A program made the translations under genes and the position numbers. From a virus, in the IMG/VR virus record IMGVR_UViG_3300032093_000422, positions 1-35,671 of that record: 35,671 bases of DNA. The stretch is one strand, 5' to 3'. Positions 18,257 to 27,088 of this stretch are shown here, in pieces; position 1 is the first letter of the stretch, and each line of letters begins with the position of its first letter. The notes below the pieces were generated by a model. The model had not been told where the DNA came from. It saw only the letters and a program-made list of their open reading frames with translations, and did no database searches.

Positions 18257-19865
18257 ACTCAAGCATTACCTTGGCAATCCCAAGCTGAAGCGAGTGAATA
18301 TGCAGATGCAGCTCACGGAAGATCAAGTCCGTGAGTATGTGAAATGCGCACAAAATCCAGAATACTTTATTGAAAACTATGTCAAGATTATTACTCTCGA
18401 CAAAGGCTTTGTGCAAATATCTTTGTATCCATTCCAAAAAGATGTCGTCAATGATATCAATAATAATCGTCGTGTAATTGTAAAGGCTGGTCGTCAGGTT
18501 GGTAAGACTACGATCATTGTTGGTTACATTCTTTGGTACATCTTATTCAATCAAGACAAAACAGTCGCGATTCTTGCAAACAAAGCCAGCACGTCAAGAG
18601 AAATTCTTGCTCGCATCAAACTTGCATATGAAGCATTACCAATGTGGATTCAACAGGGTGTCAAAGTTTGGAACAAGGGTGATATTGAATTAGAGAACGG
18701 ATGTCGTGTGCTTGCTAACTCTACTGCTTCAAGTGCGATCCGTGGTTTCTCTATCTCACTTCTATACCTTGACGAGTTTGCATTCGTCCCAAGTAACATT
18801 GCTGAAGACTTTTTCACTTCTGTTTATCCAACTATTTCTTCTGGTGAGACTTCTAAGATTCTCATGTCATCGACACCAAATGGCATGAATCACTTTTATA
18901 GAATGTGGACTGAAGCTGTCGAAGGCTTGAATGGATTTACTCACGTTGAGGCTAACTGGCGTCAAGTTCCAGGAAGAACTCAGCAATGGGCAGATGAGCA
19001 GCGGCGTGTTCTTGGTGAACAAAAGTTTCTTCAGGAAATGGAATGTGAGTTTATGGGCTCTGCTGGAACTCTACTCTCAGCCGCCGCCCTTAAATCTCTT
19101 GCGTTCGTGAAACCTGCGCATTTATCTGAGAATGGAATCAAAGTTTATCAGGCTCCTATCCCAGAGCGCATCTACACAGTTGTTGTTGATACATCCAGAG
19201 GAAAGGGACTAGATTACTCAGCATATAGCGTAATTGATGTCACTGAACTTCCATATCGTCAGGTTTGCACTTATAAGGATAATAACATAAGCCCTCTTGT
19301 GTATCCATCGATTATTAAAAGAATTGCAGACTACTATAATCAGGCATATGTTCTGGTAGAAATCAATGATAATGGGCAACAAACTGTTGATACATTATTC
19401 GAAGATTATGAATATGAGAATATTCTTTCGACAGTAGATTTAAAAGGTAAGATTGCACTAACGTGGGGTTATGGTAATAAATCAAATAGAGGAATTCGAA
19501 CAACCAAATCTGTAAAGCGACTTGGATGTTCCCTTCTTAAGAATCTTATCGAAAGTGAGAAATTGATCATTCAAGATTTCGAAACAATCTCAGAACTATC
19601 GACCTTTATATCAAAGGGGTCTAGTTATGAGGCTGAAGAAGGTTCTCACGACGATATGGTTATGACTCTTGTCTTATTTGCATGGATGACCAATCAACAG
19701 TTCTTCTCTGAACTTACAAACGTTGATATCAAAGCCAAATTATACCAAGAACAAATGAAACAGATTGAAGAAGAGCAATTACCAACATTTCTGGGTGGAC
19801 ATATCGATGTAGATGATCGTGATGGAGCTTTTATTGAAGGTGGATCATTATGGAAGCCCGTTTAG
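18237..19865 (+). CDS. gp17: Large terminase subunit gp17
   Basis: A 542-residue ATPase-nuclease that pumps DNA into the prohead through the gp20 portal. ATPase domain: Walker A 'AGRQVGKTT' (84-92), Walker B 'LLYLDE' (175-180) with catalytic Glu180, and coupling motif 'SSTPNG' (211-216). Nuclease domain (RNase H fold): Asp318 in 'VVVDTSRGKG', Glu375 in 'LVEIND' and Asp472/Asp473 in 'SHDDMVMTL'. Length is a little under T4 gp17 (610), as in other marine T4-like phages. The start overlaps gp16; a Met at residue 22 is an alternative. It is followed by a late promoter for the tail genes. Confidence 0.95.
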   Translation: MNPIAAKLKHYLGNPKLKRVNMQMQLTEDQVREYVKCAQNPEYFIENYVKIITLDKGFVQISLYPFQKDVVNDINNNRRVIVKAGRQVGKTTIIVGYILWYILFNQDKTVAILANKASTSREILARIKLAYEALPMWIQQGVKVWNKGDIELENGCRVLANSTASSAIRGFSISLLYLDEFAFVPSNIAEDFFTSVYPTISSGETSKILMSSTPNGMNHFYRMWTEAVEGLNGFTHVEANWRQVPGRTQQWADEQRRVLGEQKFLQEMECEFMGSAGTLLSAAALKSLAFVKPAHLSENGIKVYQAPIPERIYTVVVDTSRGKGLDYSAYSVIDVTELPYRQVCTYKDNNISPLVYPSIIKRIADYYNQAYVLVEINDNGQQTVDTLFEDYEYENILSTVDLKGKIALTWGYGNKSNRGIRTTKSVKRLGCSLLKNLIESEKLIIQDFETISELSTFISKGSSYEAEEGSHDDMVMTLVLFAWMTNQQFFSELTNVDIKAKLYQEQMKQIEEEQLPTFLGGHIDVDDRDGAFIEGGSLWKPV

Positions 19866-19882
19866 TCAAAACCCCCATTTTA

Positions 19883-19889
19883 CTAAATA
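19883..19889 (+). promoter_or_regulatory. Late promoter, CTAAATA type
   Basis: CTAAATA (continuing to CTAAATAAA) in the gap between gp17 and gp18, 48 nt before the gp18 ATG. This is the longest leader among the late boxes here. A GAG ribosome site sits just before the ATG. Confidence 0.7.
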
Positions 19890-19930
19890 AACGGTAGATT
19901 TCTTAATCTCCATTTAATAGGAGCAAAAAC

Positions 19931-21619
19931 ATGGCTTTTCAAGTATCACCAGGTGTGAATGTTTCCGAAATTGACGCAACAACAGTTGTTCCAGCAGTTT
20001 CAACATCCACTGGCGCCATTGGTGGCGCATTCCAGTGGGGTCCAGTAGATGTACTCCGTCAGGTTTCTTCAGAAGATGAGCTCGTAGCAGTATTTGGTAA
20101 ACCAGATGCTAATACGTTCCTACCATTCTTTACTGCAGCAAACTTTCTCTCATACAGCAATAGTCTTTTTGTATCGCGCGCAGGTGCTGCGACACAAAAT
20201 TCTGCAGTTGCTCTTAACGTTGATCCTTCAACTTGTGCATCAAACGTTAAAGTAAAGAGCGAAGACAACTACTTCACTGCTTTCCATCTAGCGTCAAATT
20301 CTGATATTGCATTCGCCGCACGTTATCCTGGTGCTCGCGGCAACTCTCTCAAGGTTGCAATTATCGCAAATGCTAACGCTTCTGTATTCGGTGCTGCGGC
20401 ATATAACGAATTCTTCGATGGTCCTCCTGGAACATCAACATGGGTTGCTGCAAACCACAATGCTCTTGCAAATGATGAGATGCATATCGCAATTGTCGAC
20501 GAAGATGGATTGTTCACAGGAACACCAAACACTGTCGTTGAGCGTTTTGCAAACGTATCTAAAGCATCAAACGCTAAAGATGAATCTGGCAATAGCCTCT
20601 ACTATCGCGATGTTCTTTATCGCGGATCACGCTATATCTACGCCATGGGTCAAAATAATGACACATGGGGTGTATCTGCCAACTCAAATCACGCATTCGA
20701 AGGTGAGAATCTAACAATCTCCTTCACACGTGGTACAGACGGCACTGTAACAGACGGTAACGTTATGACTGCTTACGAGCAGTTCCGCTCAACTGAAAAT
20801 GTAGATATCTCTCTACTCATGGTTGGTGGTGGCGGTGAAGCAATTGCTGAGAAGGCAATTGACATTGCTGGCTATCGTCGCGACGTAGTTGCATTCTTGT
20901 CACCAACATATGCAAATGTCAATACTGCTGATCCAGTAACTGCGGTAACAAATTATCGCGACTCACTACCATCATCTTCATACGCAGTGATGGACAGTAA
21001 CTGGAAGTATCAGTACGATAAGTACAACGATGTGTACCGTTGGGTTCCATGTAATGGTGACGTTGCTGGTCTCTGTGCACGTACTGACTCAGATCGTGAT
21101 CCATGGTTCTCACCAGCTGGATTCAATCGCGGTCAGTTGAAGAATGTAATCAAACTCGCATTCAATCCAAGCCAAGCAAATCGCGACGAACTCTATAAGA
21201 AGGGTGTGAACCCAATTGTAGCATTCCCAGGAGAAGGAACTGTTCTCTTTGGTGACAAGACTTTGCTTGCAAGACCAAGCGCATTCGATCGTATCAATGT
21301 ACGTCGTTTGTTTATTGTTCTTGAAAAAGCAATTGCACGTGCTGCTCGTTCTAGCCTCTTTGAATTCAACGATGAGTTCACGAGAGCAACGTTTGTAAAT
21401 CTTGTCGAGCCATTCTTGAGAACAGTACAAGGTCGTCGCGGTGTTTATGACTTCCGTGTTGTTTGCGATGAAACAAACAATACACCAGATGTCATTGATC
21501 GTAACGAGTTTGTAGGAGACATCTACATCAAGCCAGCACGTAGCATCAACTTTATCCAGTTGAACTTTGTTGCTGTTCGTACTGGTGTCGCCTTCGACGA
21601 AATCGTTGGTCGCTTCTAA
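19931..21619 (+). CDS. gp18: Tail sheath protein gp18
   Basis: A 562-residue contractile sheath protein. The N-terminus 'QVSPGVNVSEIDATTVVPAVSTSTGAIGGAFQWGPV' (4-39) is diagnostic of T4-like sheaths. The C-terminal region with 'KKGVNPIVAFPGEGTVLFGDKTL' and 'DRINVRRLFIVLEKAIARAARSSLFEFND' (the conserved sheath core and insertion handshake) confirms it. It assembles around the gp19 tube and contracts on infection. It is preceded by its own late promoter and ribosome site, as expected for one of the most abundant virion proteins. Confidence 0.96.
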   Translation: MAFQVSPGVNVSEIDATTVVPAVSTSTGAIGGAFQWGPVDVLRQVSSEDELVAVFGKPDANTFLPFFTAANFLSYSNSLFVSRAGAATQNSAVALNVDPSTCASNVKVKSEDNYFTAFHLASNSDIAFAARYPGARGNSLKVAIIANANASVFGAAAYNEFFDGPPGTSTWVAANHNALANDEMHIAIVDEDGLFTGTPNTVVERFANVSKASNAKDESGNSLYYRDVLYRGSRYIYAMGQNNDTWGVSANSNHAFEGENLTISFTRGTDGTVTDGNVMTAYEQFRSTENVDISLLMVGGGGEAIAEKAIDIAGYRRDVVAFLSPTYANVNTADPVTAVTNYRDSLPSSSYAVMDSNWKYQYDKYNDVYRWVPCNGDVAGLCARTDSDRDPWFSPAGFNRGQLKNVIKLAFNPSQANRDELYKKGVNPIVAFPGEGTVLFGDKTLLARPSAFDRINVRRLFIVLEKAIARAARSSLFEFNDEFTRATFVNLVEPFLRTVQGRRGVYDFRVVCDETNNTPDVIDRNEFVGDIYIKPARSINFIQLNFVAVRTGVAFDEIVGRF

Positions 21620-21625
21620 TAAATA
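21618..21625 (+). promoter_or_regulatory. Late promoter (AATAAATA)
   Basis: AATAAATA, one mismatch from TATAAATA, straddling the gp18 stop and 34 nt before the gp19 ATG. A strong AGGAG ribosome site (21641-21645) follows. It would give the tail tube its own transcript. Confidence 0.65.
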
Positions 21626-21651
21626 GACTAGGATAAAGTCAGGAGAATAAA

Positions 21652-22239
21652 ATGGCTTTTAATGTAAATCAATTCCGTACCTCTCTTACTGGTGACGGCG
21701 CACGTCCTAATCTATTTGAAGTGCGTTTGACCTTTCCGAACTTTGCATCTCTTGGTGCAGCTGCTTCTGCAAAGTCAAGTTTCATGGTTAAGACTGCTGC
21801 TCTTCCAGGATCAACAGTAGGTATGGTGACGGTTCCTTACTTCGGTCGTGAAGTAAAGGTTGCTGGCAATCGTACTTTTGCTGACTGGTCAGTAACAATT
21901 ATTAATGATGAAGACTTTTTGATTCGCAACGCAATGGAATCATGGGTTCGCGGCATTAACGATAATGTCACAAACTTACGTTCAACTCGCGCAAGAACAT
22001 CACAGTCATATGGCGTCGATGCTGAAGTTCTACAATTCTCAAAAGATGGTAAGCAATTGAAGAGATATAAATTTGTTGGCATGTTCCCAACAGATATCTC
22101 TCAAATTGACCTCGACTGGGGATCAAATGATACTATCGAAGAATACACTGTAAACTTCGCATATCAGTATTGGGAATCAATTGATCGTGGTAGCGTCTCT
22201 TCATTGAGATCACCAATTGAATCTCTAACTGGCGCTTAA
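21652..22239 (+). CDS. gp19: Tail tube protein gp19
   Basis: A 195-residue tube protein that polymerises on the baseplate and is surrounded by gp18. 'NVNQFRTSLTGDGARPNLFEVRLTFPNF' (4-31), 'VKTAALPGSTVGMVTVPYFGREVKVAGNRTFADWSVTIIND' (43-84) and 'NFAYQYWES' near the end are the family hallmarks. It has its own late promoter and an ideal AGGAG ribosome site. It is followed by a strong hairpin terminator that separates it from portal gp20. Confidence 0.95.
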   Translation: MAFNVNQFRTSLTGDGARPNLFEVRLTFPNFASLGAAASAKSSFMVKTAALPGSTVGMVTVPYFGREVKVAGNRTFADWSVTIINDEDFLIRNAMESWVRGINDNVTNLRSTRARTSQSYGVDAEVLQFSKDGKQLKRYKFVGMFPTDISQIDLDWGSNDTIEEYTVNFAYQYWESIDRGSVSSLRSPIESLTGA

Positions 22240-22251
22240 TGCCACTTGAGC

Positions 22252-22280
22252 GGGGGAGGATATCCTCCCCCTCTTTTATT
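22252..22280 (+). terminator. Hairpin terminator after gp19
   Basis: A perfect 20-bp palindrome (22252-22271, GGGGGAGG/CCTCCCCC arms) followed by TCTTTTATT. The GC-rich stem plus T-rich tail fits an intrinsic terminator; on the opposite strand there is no long T run. It lies between the tube gene and gp20, and may attenuate rather than stop transcription because no promoter is seen after it. Confidence 0.85.
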
Positions 22281-22292
22281 ATGGGGTAATGC

Positions 22293-23927
22293 ATGGCAAT
22301 TAATCTATTCGGATTTCAAATTGTTCGAAAACCAGCTGAAGATGCACCACAGCAACTTCAGCCGCAAATCAGCGCACCCGTTTCAGACGACGGTGCAATT
22401 TCTGTAACTGCTGGTGGCTATTTCGGAACTTATCTAGATCTAGAAGCCAGTTTTAAGAACGAAAACGATCTCGTTACAAGATATCGAGAAATGGCAATGC
22501 AGCCAGAACTAGAAGCTGCAGTCGACGAGATTGTCAACGAAACGATTGTTCACGACATAACTGGTAAATCTGTTTCTATTATTTTAGACGATTTAGAACA
22601 ACCACAAAAAATTAAAGATATGATTCGTGATGAATTTGATAATGTCCTTCGTATGATGGATTTTTCAAATTATGGTTCTGAGGTTTTTCGTAACTGGTAT
22701 ATTGATGGTCGTTTATTTTATCAAGTTTTAATTGATGAGAAACAACCAAAACTTGGTATTCAAGAACTTGTTTATATTGATCCAAGAAAGATCAAAAAAG
22801 TTCGAACTGTAATTAAGAAAAAAGATCCTCGTACAAAAATCGAAGTCGTGACTGGTGTTGAAGAATTCTATATCTTCAACGATAAAGCATCACAACAAGG
22901 TCAGCAAATTGTCACATCAATAAGTGACAATGCAGTAAAGATTGCTCCAGATGCAATCATTAACGTTAATTCAGGTTTACTTGACGCAAAACGTCAAATG
23001 GTTTTGTCCTACCTTCACAAGGCAATAAAGCCCCTCAACCAGCTCCGAATGGTTGAGGACGCTGTTGTGATTTATCGATTATCGCGTGCACCAGAGCGTC
23101 GTGTGTTCTACATTGACGTTGGTAACATGCCTAAACAAAAGGCAGAACAATACCTTCGTGACATTATGACAAAGTTTAGAAACAAGGTTGTTTACGATAG
23201 TTCAACTGGTGAAGTTAAAGACGATCGTAAGTTTATGTCAATGATGGAAGACTTTTGGATTCCACGTCGTGGTGAAGGTAAGTCGACAGAAATTACGACT
23301 CTTCCAGCTGGTCAAAATCTTGGCGAGTTGTCTGATGTCAAGTATTTTGAACAAAAACTTTATAAGTCATTAAATGTTCCAATTTCTCGTCTTGAGTCAC
23401 AGACAGGATTTAGTCTTGGACGCACATCAGAAATTACACGAGATGAGTTAAAGTTTAATAAGTTCATTGAAAGAGTTCGTTCTAAATTTACAGTACTATT
23501 TGATGAACTAATGAAGCGTCAATTAGCACTTAAAGGTATTTGCTCAATAGACGAATGGGAAGTTTTAAAAGAGAAGATTCATTATGACTTCTTAAAAGAT
23601 AATAACTTCACAGAATTAAAAGAATCTGAACTTATGACAGCAAGATTACAACTTATGAATCTTGTTGATCCATATGTGGGAACATATTTCTCGCGTGCAT
23701 GGGTTAAGAAACATGTCCTTCAATTTGATGAAGAAGGCATTGAACGTATGGATGCTGAACTAGAAGAAGAAAAGGCTGCAGCAGATGCAATGGGGCTTGG
23801 TAGTCTCTCTGTTTCTGCGCAAAATGCTGCTATTGCTCAAAATGCTGCCATGGCAAGTATGCCAGGTGAGCAGCCTCAGCAACAAGCATCAAGCCTTGAT
23901 CAAGCGTTTAGTTCGCAAGTTAAATAA
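22293..23927 (+). CDS. gp20: Portal vertex protein gp20
   Basis: A 544-residue portal protein that forms the dodecameric ring on which the prohead and packaging motor assemble. Hallmarks are 'RYREMAMQPELEAAVDEIVNE' (63-83), 'YIDPRKIKKVR', 'SYLHKAIKPLNQLRMVEDAVVIYRLSRAPERRVFYIDVGNMPK' (about 240-282), 'DFWIPRRGEGKSTEITTLP' and 'SLNVPISRLESQTGF'. T4 gp20 is 524 residues, so length agrees. The C-terminal tail is Gln/Ala-rich. It has no late box of its own and lies after a terminator, so its expression is probably lower, fitting its 12 copies per head. Confidence 0.96.
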   Translation: MAINLFGFQIVRKPAEDAPQQLQPQISAPVSDDGAISVTAGGYFGTYLDLEASFKNENDLVTRYREMAMQPELEAAVDEIVNETIVHDITGKSVSIILDDLEQPQKIKDMIRDEFDNVLRMMDFSNYGSEVFRNWYIDGRLFYQVLIDEKQPKLGIQELVYIDPRKIKKVRTVIKKKDPRTKIEVVTGVEEFYIFNDKASQQGQQIVTSISDNAVKIAPDAIINVNSGLLDAKRQMVLSYLHKAIKPLNQLRMVEDAVVIYRLSRAPERRVFYIDVGNMPKQKAEQYLRDIMTKFRNKVVYDSSTGEVKDDRKFMSMMEDFWIPRRGEGKSTEITTLPAGQNLGELSDVKYFEQKLYKSLNVPISRLESQTGFSLGRTSEITRDELKFNKFIERVRSKFTVLFDELMKRQLALKGICSIDEWEVLKEKIHYDFLKDNNFTELKESELMTARLQLMNLVDPYVGTYFSRAWVKKHVLQFDEEGIERMDAELEEEKAAADAMGLGSLSVSAQNAAIAQNAAMASMPGEQPQQQASSLDQAFSSQVK

Positions 23928-23942
23928 GTAATGGAGAATAAT

Positions 23943-24188
23943 ATGACAACTATTGATATGGTAAATGCAGCACTCAGTGGCGACAAAGAGGCTTTTCAAG
24001 CAGCATTCAATGCTTCATTAGCCGATAAAGTTACTGATGCTCTTGAAGTTAAGAAGGTTGAAATTGCTTCGTCTTTACTAACACCAGAAGTAGAAACAAA
24101 TGAAGTTCAAACAGATCAAGTCGAAGTTGATGGAAGCGAATCCAATGGATCAGCAGAAGTCACAGCAGACGAAACAGGCAGCGCTTGA
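23943..24188 (+). CDS. gp67: Prohead core protein gp67
   Basis: An 81-residue protein (85 if ATG 23931 is used). The 23943 start is preferred because GGAG lies at the right distance before it. It matches the size and layout of T4 gp67: an N-terminal helix 'MVNAALSGDKEAFQAAFNASLADKVTDALEVKKVEIASSLL', then a very acidic tail (Glu/Asp/Ser-rich). gp67 is a minor internal core protein that sets prohead shape and is degraded by gp21 protease. Its C-terminal codons overlap the next gene in another frame. Confidence 0.8.
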   Translation: MTTIDMVNAALSGDKEAFQAAFNASLADKVTDALEVKKVEIASSLLTPEVETNEVQTDQVEVDGSESNGSAEVTADETGSA

Positions 24189-24912
24189 TAGTGCAAGAAT
24201 CTCTGCGCTAGTTCGCACTGGAGCCATGAGTTCTAGCGAACTTCCACGCTTGAAACTTGCGTTGCGCCGTCATGCACAGGTTGGGGATATCGCCAAATTG
24301 CCAAAGCAACATCGCGATGTTTTGACCAAATATTATGATGCAACCTCTAGTGCTGCAATCGGATCACAGCAAGCATTTCAAGCAGTTCGCAAAAATCTAA
24401 TGCAGCATAATGAAATTGAAGGCGAGGAAGTTCTTACTGAAGCAATTGCTGGATTCAAAGACGAAAATAATCCTCCAATGGTCATTGTTCTTCAAAGAAA
24501 AGGTATTCGAATTTTTCCTGATGGTAAAAAAGTTGCCATGTATAATAACAAGCAACTTGGTCTTGTTATAACAATTCCATATGCTGGTACTGGAAACTCT
24601 CCTGGAGAAATTATTCCAGGAACAAATGTGCAAATGGAAGAAGTCGAAGGTATTATGGAAAGTCTCGATCAAGTTGCAGCATATGCACAAGAAGAACAAC
24701 CAAAAGCCATGGCAAAACACATGAAGTTTGCTGATGGTTCTAAACTCAAAGTAAGTCATGGTGCAGCAAAAGCCATTCATATGGTGCACGGTGCATTGAA
24801 TGATGAGAACAAAAAGAAGTTTGCTGATATGCTCACACATCCAAAGGGATTTGAAAAAGCAGCACACTTTGCCTTGAGCAAGGTTAGTTTTAAAATTGGT
24901 AACGATAAATGA
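24145..24912 (+). CDS. Conserved-type hypothetical between gp67 and gp68
   Basis: 255 residues from ATG 24145, which has a GGAAG about nine bases upstream; ATGs at 24100 and 24130 are alternatives that would increase the overlap with gp67. Residues 1-95 are helical and Arg/Lys/Ala-rich ('LDSARISALVRTGAMSSSELPRLKLALRR'), the middle has a small beta unit ('MVIVLQRKGIRIFPDGKKVAMY'), and the C-terminus is again helical and Lys-rich. I do not recognise a functional family. The position inside the prohead core block suggests a core or head-associated protein. The stop overlaps the next gene start (ATGA). Confidence 0.72.
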   Translation: MDQQKSQQTKQAALDSARISALVRTGAMSSSELPRLKLALRRHAQVGDIAKLPKQHRDVLTKYYDATSSAAIGSQQAFQAVRKNLMQHNEIEGEEVLTEAIAGFKDENNPPMVIVLQRKGIRIFPDGKKVAMYNNKQLGLVITIPYAGTGNSPGEIIPGTNVQMEEVEGIMESLDQVAAYAQEEQPKAMAKHMKFADGSKLKVSHGAAKAIHMVHGALNDENKKKFADMLTHPKGFEKAAHFALSKVSFKIGNDK

Positions 24913-25208
24913 GTCAAGTATCAGAAATCGTGAGAGAGATCATTGCTGAAGCAAACGTTCAGCGTATGGGTCGTAAAAAACTAGTTAGAGCAAGAGTTCG
25001 TGGTGGTAAAATTCAACGCCGCAAAGTCCTCTCTGCAGTTCCAGGATATACGATTCGTGGCGGCAGACTAGTTCGTATTCCACCACAAGAAAGACTAAAA
25101 CGAAAGTTATCAGCACGTCGTGCAAAAATTAAACGTAAAGCAAAAATGGCACGTGCTCTTATTAAAAGAAAGCGTTCACTTAGAAAGCGCGCATCATTGG
25201 GGCTATAA
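24909..25208 (+). CDS. gp68: Prohead core protein gp68-like, very basic
   Basis: A 99-residue, strongly basic protein: the last 70 residues are dominated by Arg and Lys ('KRKLSARRAKIKRKAKMARALIKRKRSLRKR'-type composition). The N-terminus 'SQVSEIVREIIAEANVQR' is an amphipathic helix. Location between gp67 and gp21 and the small basic nature fit gp68, a minor prohead core protein in T4. Sequence identity to T4 gp68 is not evident by eye, so the name rests largely on gene order. It could also bind DNA in the head. The start overlaps the preceding stop by four bases. Confidence 0.6.
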   Translation: MSQVSEIVREIIAEANVQRMGRKKLVRARVRGGKIQRRKVLSAVPGYTIRGGRLVRIPPQERLKRKLSARRAKIKRKAKMARALIKRKRSLRKRASLGL

Positions 25209-25210
25209 AA

Positions 25211-25855
25211 ATGAAACTAATTACCGAAACAGTCGAAGAAGTAAAGATGATCACCGAAGAAAAAAACGGTGTGAAGTCTCTCTTCATTCAAGGACCATTT
25301 CTTGTTGCAGAAATGAAAAACAAGAATGGTCGCATGTATAAAACCAACACTCTTATGAAAGAGGTTGAGCGTTATAACGAAGAATATGTAACCAAGAATC
25401 GCGCATTCGGCGAACTTGGACATCCAGATTCACCATCTATCAATCTAGATCGCGTATCACACTTGATTACTTCATTGAAGCAAGAAGGCAATCAATGGAT
25501 TGGTAAAGCAAAAATTCTTGAAACACCAATGGGTAAGATCGCCAAATCTCTAATGGAAGGCGGCGCAACTCTCGGTGTATCATCACGTGGCATGGGCTCA
25601 CTTAAAGAAGTGAATGGTGTCAACGTGGTTCAAGATGACTATTATCTAGCCACAGCGGCTGATATTGTAGCGGATCCTTCCGCACCAGGTGCTTTCGTTC
25701 AAGGTATTATGGAAGGCAGAGAGTGGGTTTGGGATAATGGCGTTGTCAAAGAACTTGATGTTAACGCATATTACAATCAAATCAAGAACGCAAAGCAGAA
25801 GCAAATTGACGAGATCTCCCTAAAAATATTCGAAAATTTCTTGTCAAAACTTTAA
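25211..25855 (+). CDS. gp21: Prohead core protease gp21
   Basis: A 214-residue serine protease (T4 gp21, herpesvirus-assemblin-like fold) that cuts capsid and core proteins during head maturation. Catalytic His71 sits in 'GELGHPDSPSI' and the nucleophile is Ser124 or Ser125 in 'GVSSRGMGS'; 'DIVADPSAPGA' (151-161) follows as in the family. 'KNGRMYKTNTLMKEVERYN' (38-56) is also characteristic. Likely substrates in this window are gp22, gp67, gp68 and gp23, which sit around it. The start follows the preceding stop by two bases. Confidence 0.94.
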   Translation: MKLITETVEEVKMITEEKNGVKSLFIQGPFLVAEMKNKNGRMYKTNTLMKEVERYNEEYVTKNRAFGELGHPDSPSINLDRVSHLITSLKQEGNQWIGKAKILETPMGKIAKSLMEGGATLGVSSRGMGSLKEVNGVNVVQDDYYLATAADIVADPSAPGAFVQGIMEGREWVWDNGVVKELDVNAYYNQIKNAKQKQIDEISLKIFENFLSKL

Positions 25856-25859
25856 AATT

Positions 25860-25867
25860 TATAAATA
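25860..25867 (+). promoter_or_regulatory. T4-type late promoter (TATAAATA)
   Basis: Exact TATAAATA just after the gp21 stop and 34 nt before the gp22 ATG, with AGGAG (25881-25885) as ribosome site. It would drive gp22 and gp23, the most heavily expressed head genes. Confidence 0.85.
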
Positions 25868-25893
25868 ATATTACTTCTTCAGGAGTTTAAACA

Positions 25894-27060
25894 ATGAGTA
25901 AGACATTATCAGAATCCGCTGCAGAAATCCTTCAAGCATCAATGAATGCACAAAAAGAACCAGCAGCAAAACTACCAGCAGAGATGGATGATCTCGGCGG
26001 TCAAACACCAACAACTGCACCAACAGATATCGGCAAGAAAGCTGCTGATGCTGTTTCTCCTGCTGCAAAGCCAGCAACAAAGGGTGACGCAAAGGCTGCA
26101 AAGACTCAGGCTATGGAAGAAACAGAAGCCGATGAGACAACAGAAGTTGTTGCAGAAGTAACAGAAGAGCCAGCAACTGAAGAAGTTGTTGCTGAAGAAG
26201 AAGTTACTACTGAAGAAGTCGTCGACGAAGCCATGATGTCTAAGAAAGACGACGAAGATGAAGATGAAGACGAAGAAGATGAGAAGGCAATGAAAGAAGC
26301 CTATAAGAATGACATGAAGAAAAAGCATGCCAAGTCTATGGCTGAAGATGTTGACGCTCTTTTCAACGGCGAATCTCTATCTGAAGAATTCCGCTCAAAA
26401 GCAACGACAATCTTCGAAGCAGCAGTCAATGCTCGCATTGATTCAATCCTAGAAGATATCATGACAGAGAACGAAACTGTTCTCGAAGAAGCTGTATCAG
26501 CAATCAAGACAGATCTTGCTGAGCAGGTTGATGAGTATCTCAACTATGTCGTTGAGCAATGGGTCGAAGAAAATCAAGTTGCAATTGAGACAGGTCTACG
26601 TGCAGAACTCGTTGATGATTTCATCAGCGGTCTCAAGAACCTATTCTCTGAGCACTATATCGAAATCCCAGAAGAAAAGGTCGATGTTGCAGAAGAACTC
26701 GCACAACGTGTTGCTGCTCTTGAAGAAGCAGTAACAACTGCTGCTACAGAAAAGGCAGCAATTGTTGAAGAACTAAATGCAGCAAAGAAAAACGAAGCAA
26801 TTCGCAAGATTTGTGAAGGTCTAACCGAAGTACAAATCGGCAAAATGAAATCGCTCGCAGAGGGCGTGGAGTTCACCACAGAGGGTGATTTTAATAATAA
26901 GCTCGCAACTATTCGCGAGAACTACTTCCCAGCAAAGAAAGTGACAAGTGAGGTAAAGGCTCTTCAAGAAACAGCTGTTGAAGAACCAGAAGTAGCAGAA
27001 ATTCATGGTTTAATGGCACATTATGTAAAAGCAATCACAAAAACGGCTCCAAAAGCCTAA
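25894..27060 (+). CDS. gp22: Prohead core scaffold gp22
   Basis: A 388-residue scaffold, acidic and mostly helical. An Ala/Pro/Thr-rich linker (20-65) is followed by a run of Glu/Asp (about 75-135, including 'KKDDEDEDEDEEDEKAM'), then long coiled-coil-prone helices to the C-terminus ('AVNARIDSILEDIMTENETVLEEAV', 'ELAQRVAALEEAV'). It fills the prohead core and is degraded by gp21 before DNA entry. Longer than T4 gp22 (269 residues) because of the acidic/linker region, as is common in marine T4-like phages. Own late promoter and AGGAG ribosome site. Confidence 0.9.
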   Translation: MSKTLSESAAEILQASMNAQKEPAAKLPAEMDDLGGQTPTTAPTDIGKKAADAVSPAAKPATKGDAKAAKTQAMEETEADETTEVVAEVTEEPATEEVVAEEEVTTEEVVDEAMMSKKDDEDEDEDEEDEKAMKEAYKNDMKKKHAKSMAEDVDALFNGESLSEEFRSKATTIFEAAVNARIDSILEDIMTENETVLEEAVSAIKTDLAEQVDEYLNYVVEQWVEENQVAIETGLRAELVDDFISGLKNLFSEHYIEIPEEKVDVAEELAQRVAALEEAVTTAATEKAAIVEELNAAKKNEAIRKICEGLTEVQIGKMKSLAEGVEFTTEGDFNNKLATIRENYFPAKKVTSEVKALQETAVEEPEVAEIHGLMAHYVKAITKTAPKA

Positions 27061-27063
27061 TTA
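27057..27063 (+). promoter_or_regulatory. Weak late promoter candidate (CTAATTA)
   Basis: CTAATTA, one mismatch from CTAAATA, overlapping the gp22 stop and 32 nt before the gp23 ATG. The spacing fits the other late boxes but the sequence does not match fully, so gp23 may instead depend on the promoter before gp22. Confidence 0.3.
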
Positions 27064-27088
27064 ACTAAGAACTCAGGAGAGTTATAAA

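Noticed and set aside
23920-23926. TTAAATA just before gp67.
   Set aside because: It is too close to the start codon compared with the other late boxes and differs from both consensus forms.
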